Origin: Suillus spraguei
Taxonomy: Eukaryota > Basidiomycota > Agaricomycetes > Boletales > Suillaceae
Length of the DNA: 21,138 nucleotides
Assembly (NCBI GenBank): GCA_016800925.1
Contig: JABCPU010000928.1
Location: forward strand, 1-21,138
Reading direction: 5' to 3'
How positions within the stretch are numbered: the stretch's first letter is position 1; each line of letters starts with the position of its first letter. This document shows, piece by piece, positions 8,943-16,932 of this stretch. Both the position numbers and the translations under genes were made by a program. The notes under the pieces were generated by a model that worked only from the letters and a program-made list of their open reading frames with translations, had not been told where the DNA came from and did no database searches.

Positions 8943-10000
8943 CCCTCAACATATTTACGGATGTAAGCACCCATAGAAGGCCACCAAGCTTCCCGTTTAA
9001 CAAGTTCTTCAGTTTTGAAACGACCAGAATGACCAGCGGTGATATGATCATGATAACGATTAAGGATGGCAGTGCGATGGGCAGGGGGAATGTAAGCGCG
9101 GTTCTTGAAATAGAGTACATCATGATCAATCTTCCAATCGGACAATGCCGACTTCATAGGAGGAAGACAAACGCCGTCTAATGCATCCGATGCAGTTTTG
9201 AATACAGGGTCATCCAAGGGATCAGAAGTGGCCAGTACATCAAGTAGATCATTGTCGATAAGCCGGACAAATAGGGAATCAGGAAGAAGGATGGTGTCTT
9301 CATTATCACGAGAACCATCATCATGATCCGGGCAACATGAGAGGGCGTCTGGAGCAGCTAGTTTAGTACCCGCAACATGATGTAATTCGATGTCAAAGAG
9401 TGACAATGTCAATTGCCAGCGAGCTTGTCGTCGTGTTAACTTCTGTGCGGTGCAGAAGTACAGCAGGTTTTTGTGATCGGTGAAGATGAGGACTGTATGG
9501 GTGCTTCCTTCAAGATAATAACGCCATTCGTTTAATGCGCAGATAACTGCAAGTAACTCCCGATTGAAAATTTGATAGTTAAATTCTGCTGGGTTCAATG
9601 ACTGAGACAAGTAGGCGCATGGGTGATAGATGCTGTTTTCGTCGGTTTGCAATAGGACGCCTCCTGTTGCTACAAGAGAAGCATTGGTTGCAACTGCAAA
9701 TTGCCGGGATGGATCTGGATTGTGAAGTACCGGTTGTTTGATGAAGTACTCTTTGAGATCTTGAAAGGTGTCCTGACATTGAGTGGTCCAAAGGAAGGGA
9801 GTATCTTTCTTTGTGAGATCGATAAGGGGTCGCATGATATCGGAATAATTGGAAATGAATGTGCGGTAGAAGTTGCAGAAGCTGAAGAAAGACCGGACAT
9901 CTTTTACTGATTTTGGAATTGGCCATTCGGCGATTCCCTTGGTTTTGGCGGTGTCCATAGCCACTTGTCCAGGGCGAATTATCATTCCGAGGTACTCCAC
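8834..10000 (-). other. Pol domain: end of reverse transcriptase, RNase H and integrase zinc finger
   Basis: A 388-codon open stretch. EYLGMIIRPG closes reverse transcriptase; FAVATNASLVATGG is RNase H with the first catalytic Asp changed to Asn (9684-9686), then FNRELLAVI, TDHKNLLYF and HHVAGTKLAAPDALS. The integrase zinc finger follows with His residues in DHITAGH and Cys residues in GCALCQQ. The frame is lost just after [10 protein letters not shown]. Confidence 0.88.
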
Positions 10001-10069
10001 TTCTTCTGCATTGAAGGTACATTTTTCTGGTTTCAGGAATAAGTGTTCATTTCATATTTTCATCAAAAC

Positions 10070-10640
10070 TCATCTAGTCCGTTCACGGTGTTCTGCCATT
10101 GTTGTTGAGAAGATCAGGATATCGTCCATGTAAATAACCATCCATCCTTCATTGATTTCTTGCTGGAAGGTACGATTCATATACACTTGGAAGGTTGCCA
10201 GGGAATTGCAAAGACCAAAGAACATGACATTTGGTTCGAAGAGGCCGAATTCCGTAGTAAATGCTGCTTTCCAGCGGTCATCAGGATGGATGCGAATATT
10301 ATTGTAACCGGACTGGATATCCATTTTCATAAAGAATTGTGCATTGTGAAGGCGTGCAACAAGAGAGATAGGGAGTGGAAGTGGGTAAGCATTCTTGACC
10401 GTCCAATCATTGATGTAGCAGTAATCTTGACAGGGACGTAATTCTCCACTCTTCTTTCCTACAAAGAAGAAGCCACTAGCTTGAGGTGACTTTGATTCCA
10501 AAATGAAACCTTTTGCAATGTTTTCGTCGATGAACGTTTTAACGGCAGCGCGTTCTTTTTCTGACAACGGATAAACCTTAGATGTATGAGGGATAAAACC
10601 AGGTTTGGTATTGATACGATGATCGATACCAGGGCATTCG
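10070..10640 (-). other. Pol domain: reverse transcriptase
   Basis: Palm and finger motifs: GELRPCQDY, first catalytic Asp in FFMKMDIQSGYNNIRI, MFFGLCNSLATFQ, and the intact catalytic box VIYMDDILIFS. A TGA at 10070-10072 follows REERTR-like AEHRERTR. A second TGA at 10052-10054 lies just downstream, before NEHLFLKPEKCTF. Confidence 0.9.
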
Positions 10641-11344
10641 GGGGTAGTTTGTTCAGACCATGTTTAGCAAAGACATCCGTGAAGTCGTGCAAGTATTCCG
10701 GAACCAATTCTTCGAAGGGCTTCTTCTTCTTTTCCTTCTCATCCATAGCGAATTCCTGGGCTATATTTCGGAGGAGGAAGGGAGATTGTGGAATAGTTAG
10801 GGAGTTGTTTGAGTCGAGAAGTTCCATCATGTGTGAGAGGTGTATCCATGGAAACTTCGTCAATGATTCTCATGGTAATTCCGTCAATGTCATACTCCAC
10901 AAGGAACTCTCCGTCTCCGAGCTCATAAGAAGAAATTTCGCATACTTCCGGTGCATGCCAAACATCCTGCATTGTATTGAATTGTTCATCGTCCTCGGTA
11001 GGTATTGCAGTTGTCACGGGTTCATCCTGATCAGGAATTTCTTCGATAGAAGGGGTGATCAACCTGGGTGGTATGAAGTACTTAGTCAATTTTGGGATAT
11101 TAGGAGCTCTTCCTCTGAGATCATCATCAGGTTTCTGCTTTCCTTGTTGTTGCTCTTCAATTGGTCATTGTTCAACGGGTTGTGATGGGGGCAGTCGAAA
11201 TTCTGGTTCAGATTTGTTCTTTCGTTTTGCTACATGGGGAATGGGTGATGGAGGACATTGTGGTAATCTTACTTGTGGGGAAGGGTTGTTGATTATGAAC
11301 TCGTCAGGAATGTTAATGGAAGGAGCGACGAGGGGTTTCGGAAG

Positions 11345-11899
11345 TCATGAATTTTGCCATTTCTTGGGGTGGCAATGAAAAGCCAGGGGTAGCCCATTCT
11401 TCTTCCAATCTGTATCTAAGTCAAGTTCAATTTCATCAGACTTTGTTGTTCGAGGGAGGACAAGTGTTTCGGCAGCCCAATCTATACTTGGGTTCATGGC
11501 GCGTAACCACGGGATTCCCAGAAGGATTTGATCCCTTCGTCCGAGTTTAGTGATATTGAACTTTCCATACATGGTTCGTTCATCAATTTTTACCACTAGG
11601 AGACAGTAATGCGTGATCGGCCCTCCTTTGATAAGAGTTCCATCTGCTGTAGTAACTTGAAATGGTGTTTTCAGTTTTCATCGTGTGATTTGATGGAGTT
11701 TCACAAACTCCTCAGAAATGAACATCCCTGCTGCGCCAGAATTGATAACAGTGGTAGTGTCGATGGATTTTAAGCGGGTGCGTGAATGAAGGGTGATAGG
11801 GATACGAAGTTCTTTTCTTTCACCTACAGCACATACAAGCCTTAGTAATACATTGGGAGAAACATATGTCGAATCCTTGTTTCTCCAATTTAAAAATCC
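11345..11899 (-). other. Pol domain: aspartic protease, active-site Asp to Asn
   Basis: The pol frame opens over the gag end (LNWRNKDSTYVSPNVLLRL). The active site reads VINSGAAGMF; codon AAT at 11741-11743 replaces Asp. Then TADGTLIKGG, LGRRDQILLGIPWLRAMNPSIDW, the usual second half. A TGA at 11678-11680 sits where copy 1 has CGA (112-114). Confidence 0.85.
11890..11897 (-). promoter_or_regulatory. Candidate -1 frameshift site at the gag stop
   Basis: Gag ends GAT TTT TAA. A -1 slip of the Phe tRNA on the T run gives TTA AAT TGG and continues into pol. Copy 1 has GAT TTT TGA at the same place, so the T5 run directly before a stop is kept although the stop codon differs. Confidence 0.4.
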
Positions 11900-12720
11900 T
11901 CTATAATCCGCCTTACGGTTTCATCTTCTTTGTCTTTGACTTCAGTTTGACGGAGTGGAGTCTTCTTCTTCCTTTCAGGACAGTTATGAATACAGTGTCC
12001 GGTCTTCTTGCATCTGAAGCATTGCCCCTTTTTCATACACTCGGATCTTTCCATATCGGAGATTCAATCTACTACCATGGTGTTTGAATCTCGACTTGGT
12101 GTATAACGTGCATTTCCATAGTTCTTCTTCTTCTGTGGAACATGACATGCTCGTAACGCCAGAAGGCGTTGGTGGGAGTTATCGATGGAAATGCATTGCA
12201 ATACAACATTGCGGAATACTTCTGAGACATCGCCTGGTGCGAAGAGTTTGGTTAGGATACCTAGGTTAAGGCCATCTTGGAAGAACTGAATCTTCGTTGC
12301 ATTGTCGGTGATGTGGGCCTTAGCTGCAAGTGCCTCAAAGTCAGTGATGTAAGTGTGGAGATCACCACTTCCTTGTTTGAGGTCTCTGAGTTTTGTTAAT
12401 GTGGTTCCTTTGGTATCCACTGGTTCGAAAGCTTCATTGAAACTTTTCATGAAATCTTTCAGCGTCCCATAGCTGACTTTTTGTCCAGAAGTGTCGGTTG
12501 ATTGGGCGTGAGTGAGGAATTGTTCTTTCCAAGATTTGGCATTCTTCTCAGTCATGAAGGATGTAATCAAAATGATTTTCTGCTTATCGGCGGTGTAAAG
12601 CTTTTCATTGATGTCGAAGTACAGATTGCATGATTGGATGAATTCTAGAGAGTTGTCGTGATCTCCGTCAAAACCGGTTGGGAGACCAATTTTGTATTCA
12701 AATTCTTTGGTGGTAGCCAT
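11890..12720 (-). pseudogene. Gag of gypsy copy 2, one TGA
   Basis: 277 codons from the ATG at 12720 (MATTKEFEYKIG) to a TAA at 11890-11892. The gag core spans about residues 30-185 (CNLYFDINEKLYTADKQKI, TYITDFEALAAKAHI, TKLFAPGDVSEVF). A CCHC knuckle CFRCKKTGHCIHNC lies near residue 240 for RNA binding. The TGA at 12064-12066 (VVD-stop-ISDMER) would cut off the knuckle; copy 1 has CGA there. Apart from this the frame is open. Pol follows in the -1 frame. Confidence 0.92.
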
Positions 12721-12840
12721 AATGATGAATTGTCTGGTGAGTTATGCTTTCTCAGTGCCTACATGTGCGGTCTTGCTGTCCATTAGGGCTTTATCAGATT
12801 TCGGGGGGTTCAAAGACTGGATAGTCTGTGATCAATTTGG

Positions 12841-12850
12841 ACTTTAATCT
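12841..12850 (-). promoter_or_regulatory. Self-priming primer binding site, gypsy copy 2
   Basis: Minus strand AGATTAAAGT begins two bases inside the 5' LTR and pairs perfectly with ACTTTAATCT in the LTR (minus strand, 13121-13112). That LTR word starts 34 nt after the first base of TATTTAAG, the same distance as in copy 1. Confidence 0.65.
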
Positions 12851-12852
12851 CT

Positions 12853-13322
12853 TGTTACGAACTGGGGTGGCATCACCAGCGACAGTGATAAGACACAGAC
12901 GGTCTGCTGGGAAGTTCAACTATGTTCAAAGGAGAACAAGGACTACTACAAGGAAGTGTTCTGAGTGGGATCAAGAGTTTGGTCAAAGAGTCGCGACTCT
13001 AAGACAATCAGCAGAATAGAGACTAAGACTAAGGAGTGCTTAGACTTAGAGACAATTCAGACGACTTAGGTTGGAGACCTAAGTGAAGGATATTCCAGGT
13101 AAAACCCAGTAAGATTAAAGTAAGGTATACAAGCATAATATAATGTGCTTAAATAAGCCAATATGTGCACATGGACCAAGAGAGACGTGAAAACGTAAGT
13201 GCGTATCCAAAGAAGGAAGGCAACTATAGTACAGATGCGTTGAGCATATAAGTCAGAGTCATGTTACGTAATATCCAAGGTAAAGATGACGAAAATGAAT
13301 AGGGGCATGTATGATTGTAACA
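12853..13322 (-). repeat. 5' LTR of gypsy copy 2
   Basis: 470 bp, TGTTACGAAC...GATTGTAACA. In the element's sense it holds a TATTTAAG box at about 13155-13148 and the self-complementary word at 13121-13111. The outer flank is GTATG (13323-13327), the right copy of the target duplication. Confidence 0.96.
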
Positions 13323-13434
13323 GTATGCACTAGTTCCCCATAGGTAAGCGCTCTGCTGTCCGTTTCTGTGGGAAATGGCCTTTTCGCTGACTTCACCTTC
13401 ACACAGGCATCGCAAAATTCAGGTTTTGAGTCGG
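13323..13434 (-). pseudogene. Copia integrase zinc-finger end, between two insertions
   Basis: Minus strand reads SKPEFCDACVKVKSAKRPFP then TETDSRALTYGELVHT. The pair CDAC supplies the two cysteines of the integrase HHCC finger. On the left it joins HTDLWGP at 5777 after removal of gypsy copy 2; on the right it joins GIELDAD at 14108 after removal of the solo LTR. It is only 112 bp long and is recognisable only because of these joins. Confidence 0.85.
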
Positions 13435-14107
13435 TGTAGCGAACAAAGTCACGCTGACCATGAAAGTGCCATTTTAGACAAGTGTCTTGTTACCGTCTAC
13501 AGCGGCTACCGAGAAAACCCCTATAGCAAGCATTACCCCTTTTTGCTTTGCCGGTACCATTTTCACTCCGTGGATCCTTGCCCCTCACCAAATCTCGCTA
13601 CCGATGTCCTCCTGTCCATTCCATTTCTGTCTAAGATCCATTGGTGCGTAGCATATTCGTTTCCGCTGTTACTAAAGCTATGGCAAGACTTACCTTACCT
13701 TCCATGGCGCCGCTTGCTCGCTGCGTGCCTCTTAGCTAAATATCTCTATCTTGCTACCATTCTTGCTATGTATTCCGGCCGTTCACGGTACATGTTAAAA
13801 AGGACTCTTCGCACATTCCAGTACCTTTACATTTCCCTCTATGGTACACATGGTACTTAGGAATTGTCACCACTACTGTCTCTAACGGAATAAAGTCTTT
13901 TGCTGAAGTCACTGTCTCTTAAGAATTGTTTTACTGCCGCACGCACCACTGCTCTTTACTGCTTTCCCGCGCTTCATCGCTACACTTCACCGCTTGTTTT
14001 ACCGCCAGTTTCCCATGCCTTGCCGCAGTTGTACCACACGCACTACCGCAGTTTTACCACTTTAGGCCATGGTTTATCTACAGCCCAGGCTAGATTGTAT
14101 CTTTACA
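13435..14107 (+). repeat. Solo LTR E with 4-bp target duplication TCGG
   Basis: 673 bp, ends TGTAGCGAAC and GTATCTTTACA, flanked by TCGG at 13431-13434 and 14108-14111. Taking out the LTR and one TCGG rejoins copia codons as GIELDADSKPEFC, which supports a 4-bp duplication. The last 38 or so bases match the LTR of element C (2823-3333, opposite strand) with two differences, while the rest diverges strongly. It is oriented opposite to the copia. Its long plus-strand open frames (13375-13860, 13900-14310) show no protein features and are treated as chance. Confidence 0.85.
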
Positions 14108-14257
14108 TCGGCATCAAGTTCAATGCCTGTGACCAGTCCTTTTCTCACAGCATCTATGGCCGCCAGTTGGGACACATGGCCCAAGACTTTGCGCAGTTCA
14201 TTGATGGTGAGCTTGGACTTTGCTACATGTGCATGATGTGTCTGATGTGTAGCAATG
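14108..14257 (-). pseudogene. Copia pre-integrase (HHCC start) fragment
   Basis: Minus strand: THQTHHAHVAKSKLTINELR then KVLGHVSQLAAIDAVRKGLV and TGIELDA. This is the GAG-pre-integrase region that precedes the integrase core. The histidine normally found three residues after TINEL is Arg here (ELRKVLGH), while the second His is kept. Both borders are target duplications (CAATG to the right, TCGG to the left). Confidence 0.85.
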
Positions 14258-15027
14258 TGTCATATACCATACTTCTGATCTCAGATCCGACCATATCCAA
14301 TCAGATCTGATCGATTCTATTCCCGTCCGGTCCACAGATCCTGTCCGGATCACCCATCCAAATGTGCCCACTTCTTGCACTCTAACTCCCTTGTGTATAT
14401 CTGTGTCTATCTCCTTTCGTCATTTCTCCTGTTTCCGGTATTCCAGCTGTGTATACTTCCGTCCTGTGTCACTGATCCGTTACCTGTGTTTCATTTCTGA
14501 TTCGTGCTTACTGATCCACTGCACATTAACTAATAAACTTCCGTTACACTTCATACATAGCCCTCGGTCCCGGACTTGTTGATTATCCATATTGGATACT
14601 TACAGTATATAACCCACTTGTAGATCTCTGTAGAACCTTAGTTCAAATATCATCTTAGATTCTGCTCATTCTGTTTCCTCCGGACTTGAGTCACTTTCCA
14701 CTCTAAGTCATCTTCCAAGACTTAGGATTGATTCCTTTTGTCTATATCTCCGACTCTATCTTCGGATAGTCTACCTCTGTCAGTTTCTAGTTAGGAACCC
14801 GTTCCGAAGCTAGCCTAAATCCTCATTCCATCCCTATGCTCCGGATAACCTTTGGATGTACCATATCCAATACCTTTGGATGTCCGGATCTGCCACGCAA
14901 CTCCTTCTGGATCTTTGGACATATACCTCCTCTCTGAAATAAGGGGCATTACTCAGACAAGGGGCACAGTGCACAAACTGAGGCCAAAGCCCTTCAGATC
15001 TTTCACCCTTTGAGTATGGTCTTAACA
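14258..15027. repeat. Solo LTR D2 with 5-bp target duplication CAATG
   Basis: 770 bp, plus-strand ends TGTCATATACC and GTCTTAACA, flanked by CAATG at 14253-14257 and 15028-15032. It is the same family as D1 (3902-4635), placed in the opposite orientation, with similar sequence over nearly its full length. A box reading AGTATATAACCC near 14605 on the plus strand suggests plus is its transcribed strand. It interrupts copia between protease and pre-integrase; codons rejoin as EGLYSVIATHQ. Confidence 0.88.
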
Positions 15028-16402
15028 CAATGACACTATACAGGCCTTCGACTTGGGGGATTTCGGCAATGACTCGTTGTTTGGGTCCATGCGAGAGTAT
15101 CTTGCACATGTGGCCTTCAAACAGGATGGCGAGGCCAGCAGAGGTGATTCTATTGGTGGATATGAGGGTGAAAGCCATCTTAGGTGCATATAATGTGTTT
15201 TTCAACATGACACTGGTCTTTTTCTGACCCAAAGGTAGCTCAATCTCCATGTTGCCTCATCCTATGGCACTGAGGGTGGAACCATCCGCTGTATGCACAT
15301 CTTGGGGTGCTATTTTCACAAATTTCGTGAACTTCACTCGATCCAGGCAGAAATGGGATGTCACTCCCGAGTCTACAATGGCACCTCGCCTCTCCACTGG
15401 TATGTTTAAGTCCCTCGCTACACTGGCTAAGTCTGACATTACAAAGGCATATTGATCTGCAGGTTCGGAGGACTCAGCTGCTGAGTTTGCGGCCTGCTTG
15501 GGGGGTCTCTCTCCCCTCTTTCGCTGTTGATTCAGCCCTTGACCCTCCTTTCCTCCTCCTGGTCTCCAGCAGTCAGTCTTATAGTGGCCCTTGCGGTCGC
15601 AATTAAAGCAGGTAATATCCGGGTTACTTTTACTGGAGGTAGCTGACGCTCTTCCCTTGCCTTTTGCCTCTCTGGCATTCAGGGCACTGTTTCCTGCCTT
15701 CTGGCCAGGACGTCGGTCACTCAGCTGCCGATGCTCATACTCTTCACTTATCAAGCTGATGAGCTTGTGCATGGTAAGTGGTGTATTCGTTATTTTGGCA
15801 GTAGCAGTGATGGATGATAGCAGGGGCCTGTATGACTCTGGCAGGGACCCTAGCACCATCGCGTGAAAGTGCACGTCCTCTATATTGACACCCATGCCTG
15901 CAAGACACTTGCGGAGCCTCAACAACTCAGCAAAGTGGGCCTTTACATTGCCTTCCTCCTTGCATCTTGTCTCATGCATACAACGGCGCAAGTCTATCTG
16001 GACCATTTGCGTTTTGCCTTCATGGATCTGGCAGATCTCTGCCCAGATCTCATGGGCGCCTTCCAGGCTTTGGACTCGCAGTAAAAGCTGATCAGAGATC
16101 GTGCTGAATATCTGCTGCATGATGAGTGAGTTCTTTTGTTGATACTCCTCGATTTTGTTTTCAAGTTCCTCTATCTCCGTAGCACTGGCCTGGCTCCCAT
16201 CTTCCTTCTTGAAGACTTTCGTCCTATCATCGAGTTTGTACACGACAGGCTTCTTAGCTCTTCCAGTGGCATATCACATCAAACCTCGGGCACTTATAGC
16301 TGTCAGTGTCCTCTGCTTCTAAGTAATCCAATTTGAACCATCTTTAGCTAACTTCGGGACGTTAAACAGGGAAGACATAGTGCCAGGGAGCATAGTATCC
16401 AT
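15028..16402 (-). pseudogene. Copia gag and protease, three nonsense codons
   Basis: ATG at 16402 (MDTMLPGTMSSLFNVPKL) lies 8 bases after the primer site. The copia gag core runs from DGSNWIT through SLEGAHEIWAEICQIH to HAMVLGSLPESYRPLLSSI, and a CCHC knuckle CFNCDRKGHYKTDC lies near residue 265. The aspartic protease site is IVDSGVTSHFCLDR, followed by MEIELPLGQKKTSVMLKNTL and APKMAFTLISTNRI. Breaks in one otherwise continuous frame: a TAG after GSNWIT, a TGA after ISARGLM, and a TGA after LSAIG (15255-15257). Both TGA sites would suit Arg (GLM-stop-YATG, AIG-stop-GN). The longest open part is 15257-16243. Confidence 0.88.
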
Positions 16403-16410
16403 GGTCGAGT

Positions 16411-16424
16411 CAGGGCTCATAACC
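16411..16424 (-). promoter_or_regulatory. Copia primer binding site, internal initiator-tRNA type
   Basis: Minus strand GGTTATGAGCCCTG; the plus strand CAGGGCTCATAACC is the anticodon arm of eukaryotic initiator tRNA-Met (CAU anticodon in a GGGCUCAUAACC loop). Drosophila copia is known to prime from a half-molecule of this tRNA cut in the anticodon loop. Position between LTR and gag fits. Confidence 0.75.
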
Positions 16425-16426
16425 TC

Positions 16427-16832
16427 TGGGATTATGAGACGATAAGGTAGGGAGTGGGCGCGCTAGATAACAGGTAAATCTCAGTCTCTTGAAAAGAACT
16501 CATATTGACAGTTAAAGTACCTAGATAACAGGTAACTAAAACGCTTGTTAGCCAGGGCAAAAATGGTGACTGGTGACTAGGTACTTACATCTCAGTCTCT
16601 TGAAAAGAACTGAGATGTTTTTATGCTTGAGTGCCTACTATAAGGTGAGTGGAATAGCAACGATAATAAAACTAATCAAATGGCATATTGCACAGCGTAA
16701 TGACATCATCATGCTGGCACATGCTATTGGCAATTCTGGCCTTGCGCTCAGACCACTCTTCTTATCTCTTCTCACTCGTACCTATCTCAGATCCTTTGGT
16801 CTCTTTCCTCTTGGATTGTTTGGATTCCAACA
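16427..16832 (-). repeat. Probable 5' LTR of the host copia
   Basis: In the minus sense it would start TGTTGGAATCC at 16832 and end TAATCCCA at 16427, two bases before the primer site. The inner end is supported by that site. The outer end is chosen from the TGTTGGA start common in copia LTRs and is not confirmed, because the second LTR lies outside the window. It contains internal repeats and a strong hairpin. Confidence 0.55.
16463..16617. repeat. Short direct repeats and hairpin inside copia LTR
   Basis: CTAGATAACAGGTAA occurs at 16463-16477 and 16521-16535. A 23-bp word beginning ATCTCAGTCTC occurs at 16478-16500 and 16589-16611. In the second copy it is extended into a hairpin (16588-16617): arms CATCTCAGT/ACTGAGATG, a one-base bulge, inner arms TCTT/AAGA and loop GAA. 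The first copy has lost the outer arm. Confidence 0.8.
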
Positions 16833-16932
16833 AAATGGGCCCATTGTTTTTTTGAAATGGGATGTGATCCCTTGAGTAAGTTGTATGTCACTCGTCATCA
16901 CTCACTGTCAATTGTATACTGACATTACACAG

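Larger units (their letters stand above)
7809..11899 (-). pseudogene. Pol polyprotein of gypsy copy 2, decayed
   Basis: Pol makes the element's protease, reverse transcriptase, RNase H and integrase. It starts in the -1 frame over the end of gag and ends with a chromodomain at a TGA (7809-7811). In-frame TGA codons lie at 11678, 11345, 11165, 10070, 10052, 8610, 8310, 8259, 8172 and 8154 (lowest coordinate of each); no TAA or TAG interrupts it. Frame shifts occur near 10800, near 10650 (compensating) and between 8834 and 8950. Catalytic Asp residues of protease and RNase H are both Asn. Conserved Arg positions are Cys in reverse transcriptase (DYCYIND) and in integrase (SDCGLQF), again matching CpG loss. 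Confidence 0.92.
5778..13322 (-). mobile_element. Complete Ty3/gypsy chromovirus, copy 2 (7545 bp)
   Basis: Bounded by two 470-bp LTRs and a perfect 5-bp duplication. In its own sense (minus) the order is 5' LTR, self-priming site, gag, pol with protease, reverse transcriptase, RNase H, integrase and chromodomain, then a third ORF, polypurine tract and 3' LTR. RNase H before integrase is the Ty3/gypsy order, and the chromodomain puts it with chromoviruses. It is structurally whole but coding-dead, with 14 in-frame TGA codons and at least three frameshifts. It inserted within the integrase gene of the host copia. Confidence 0.95.
3334..16832 (-). mobile_element. Host Ty1/copia element, split by nested insertions
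   Basis: Pieces of a single copia element, all minus strand: LTR 16427-16832, primer site 16411-16424, gag-protease 15028-16402, pre-integrase 14108-14257, integrase zinc-finger end 13323-13434, integrase core to start of reverse transcriptase 4636-5777, reverse transcriptase 3334-3901. Domain order (gag, protease, integrase, reverse transcriptase) is that of Ty1/copia. Each gap is filled by an element with its own target duplication, and the codons on both sides rejoin in frame, so these are parts of one copy. RNase H and the 3' LTR should lie left of the window. Confidence 0.88.

Noticed and set aside
5778..13322. Classical ascomycete RIP (CpA to TpA) as the cause of decay
   Set aside because: The changes concentrate at CpG, not CpA, and no TAA or TAG stops appear in gypsy copy 2. 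Methylated-CpG loss or a basidiomycete CpG-directed process fits better.
13375..13860. Plus-strand open frame of 161 codons
   Set aside because: It straddles the border between copia and solo LTR E and has no recognisable motifs.
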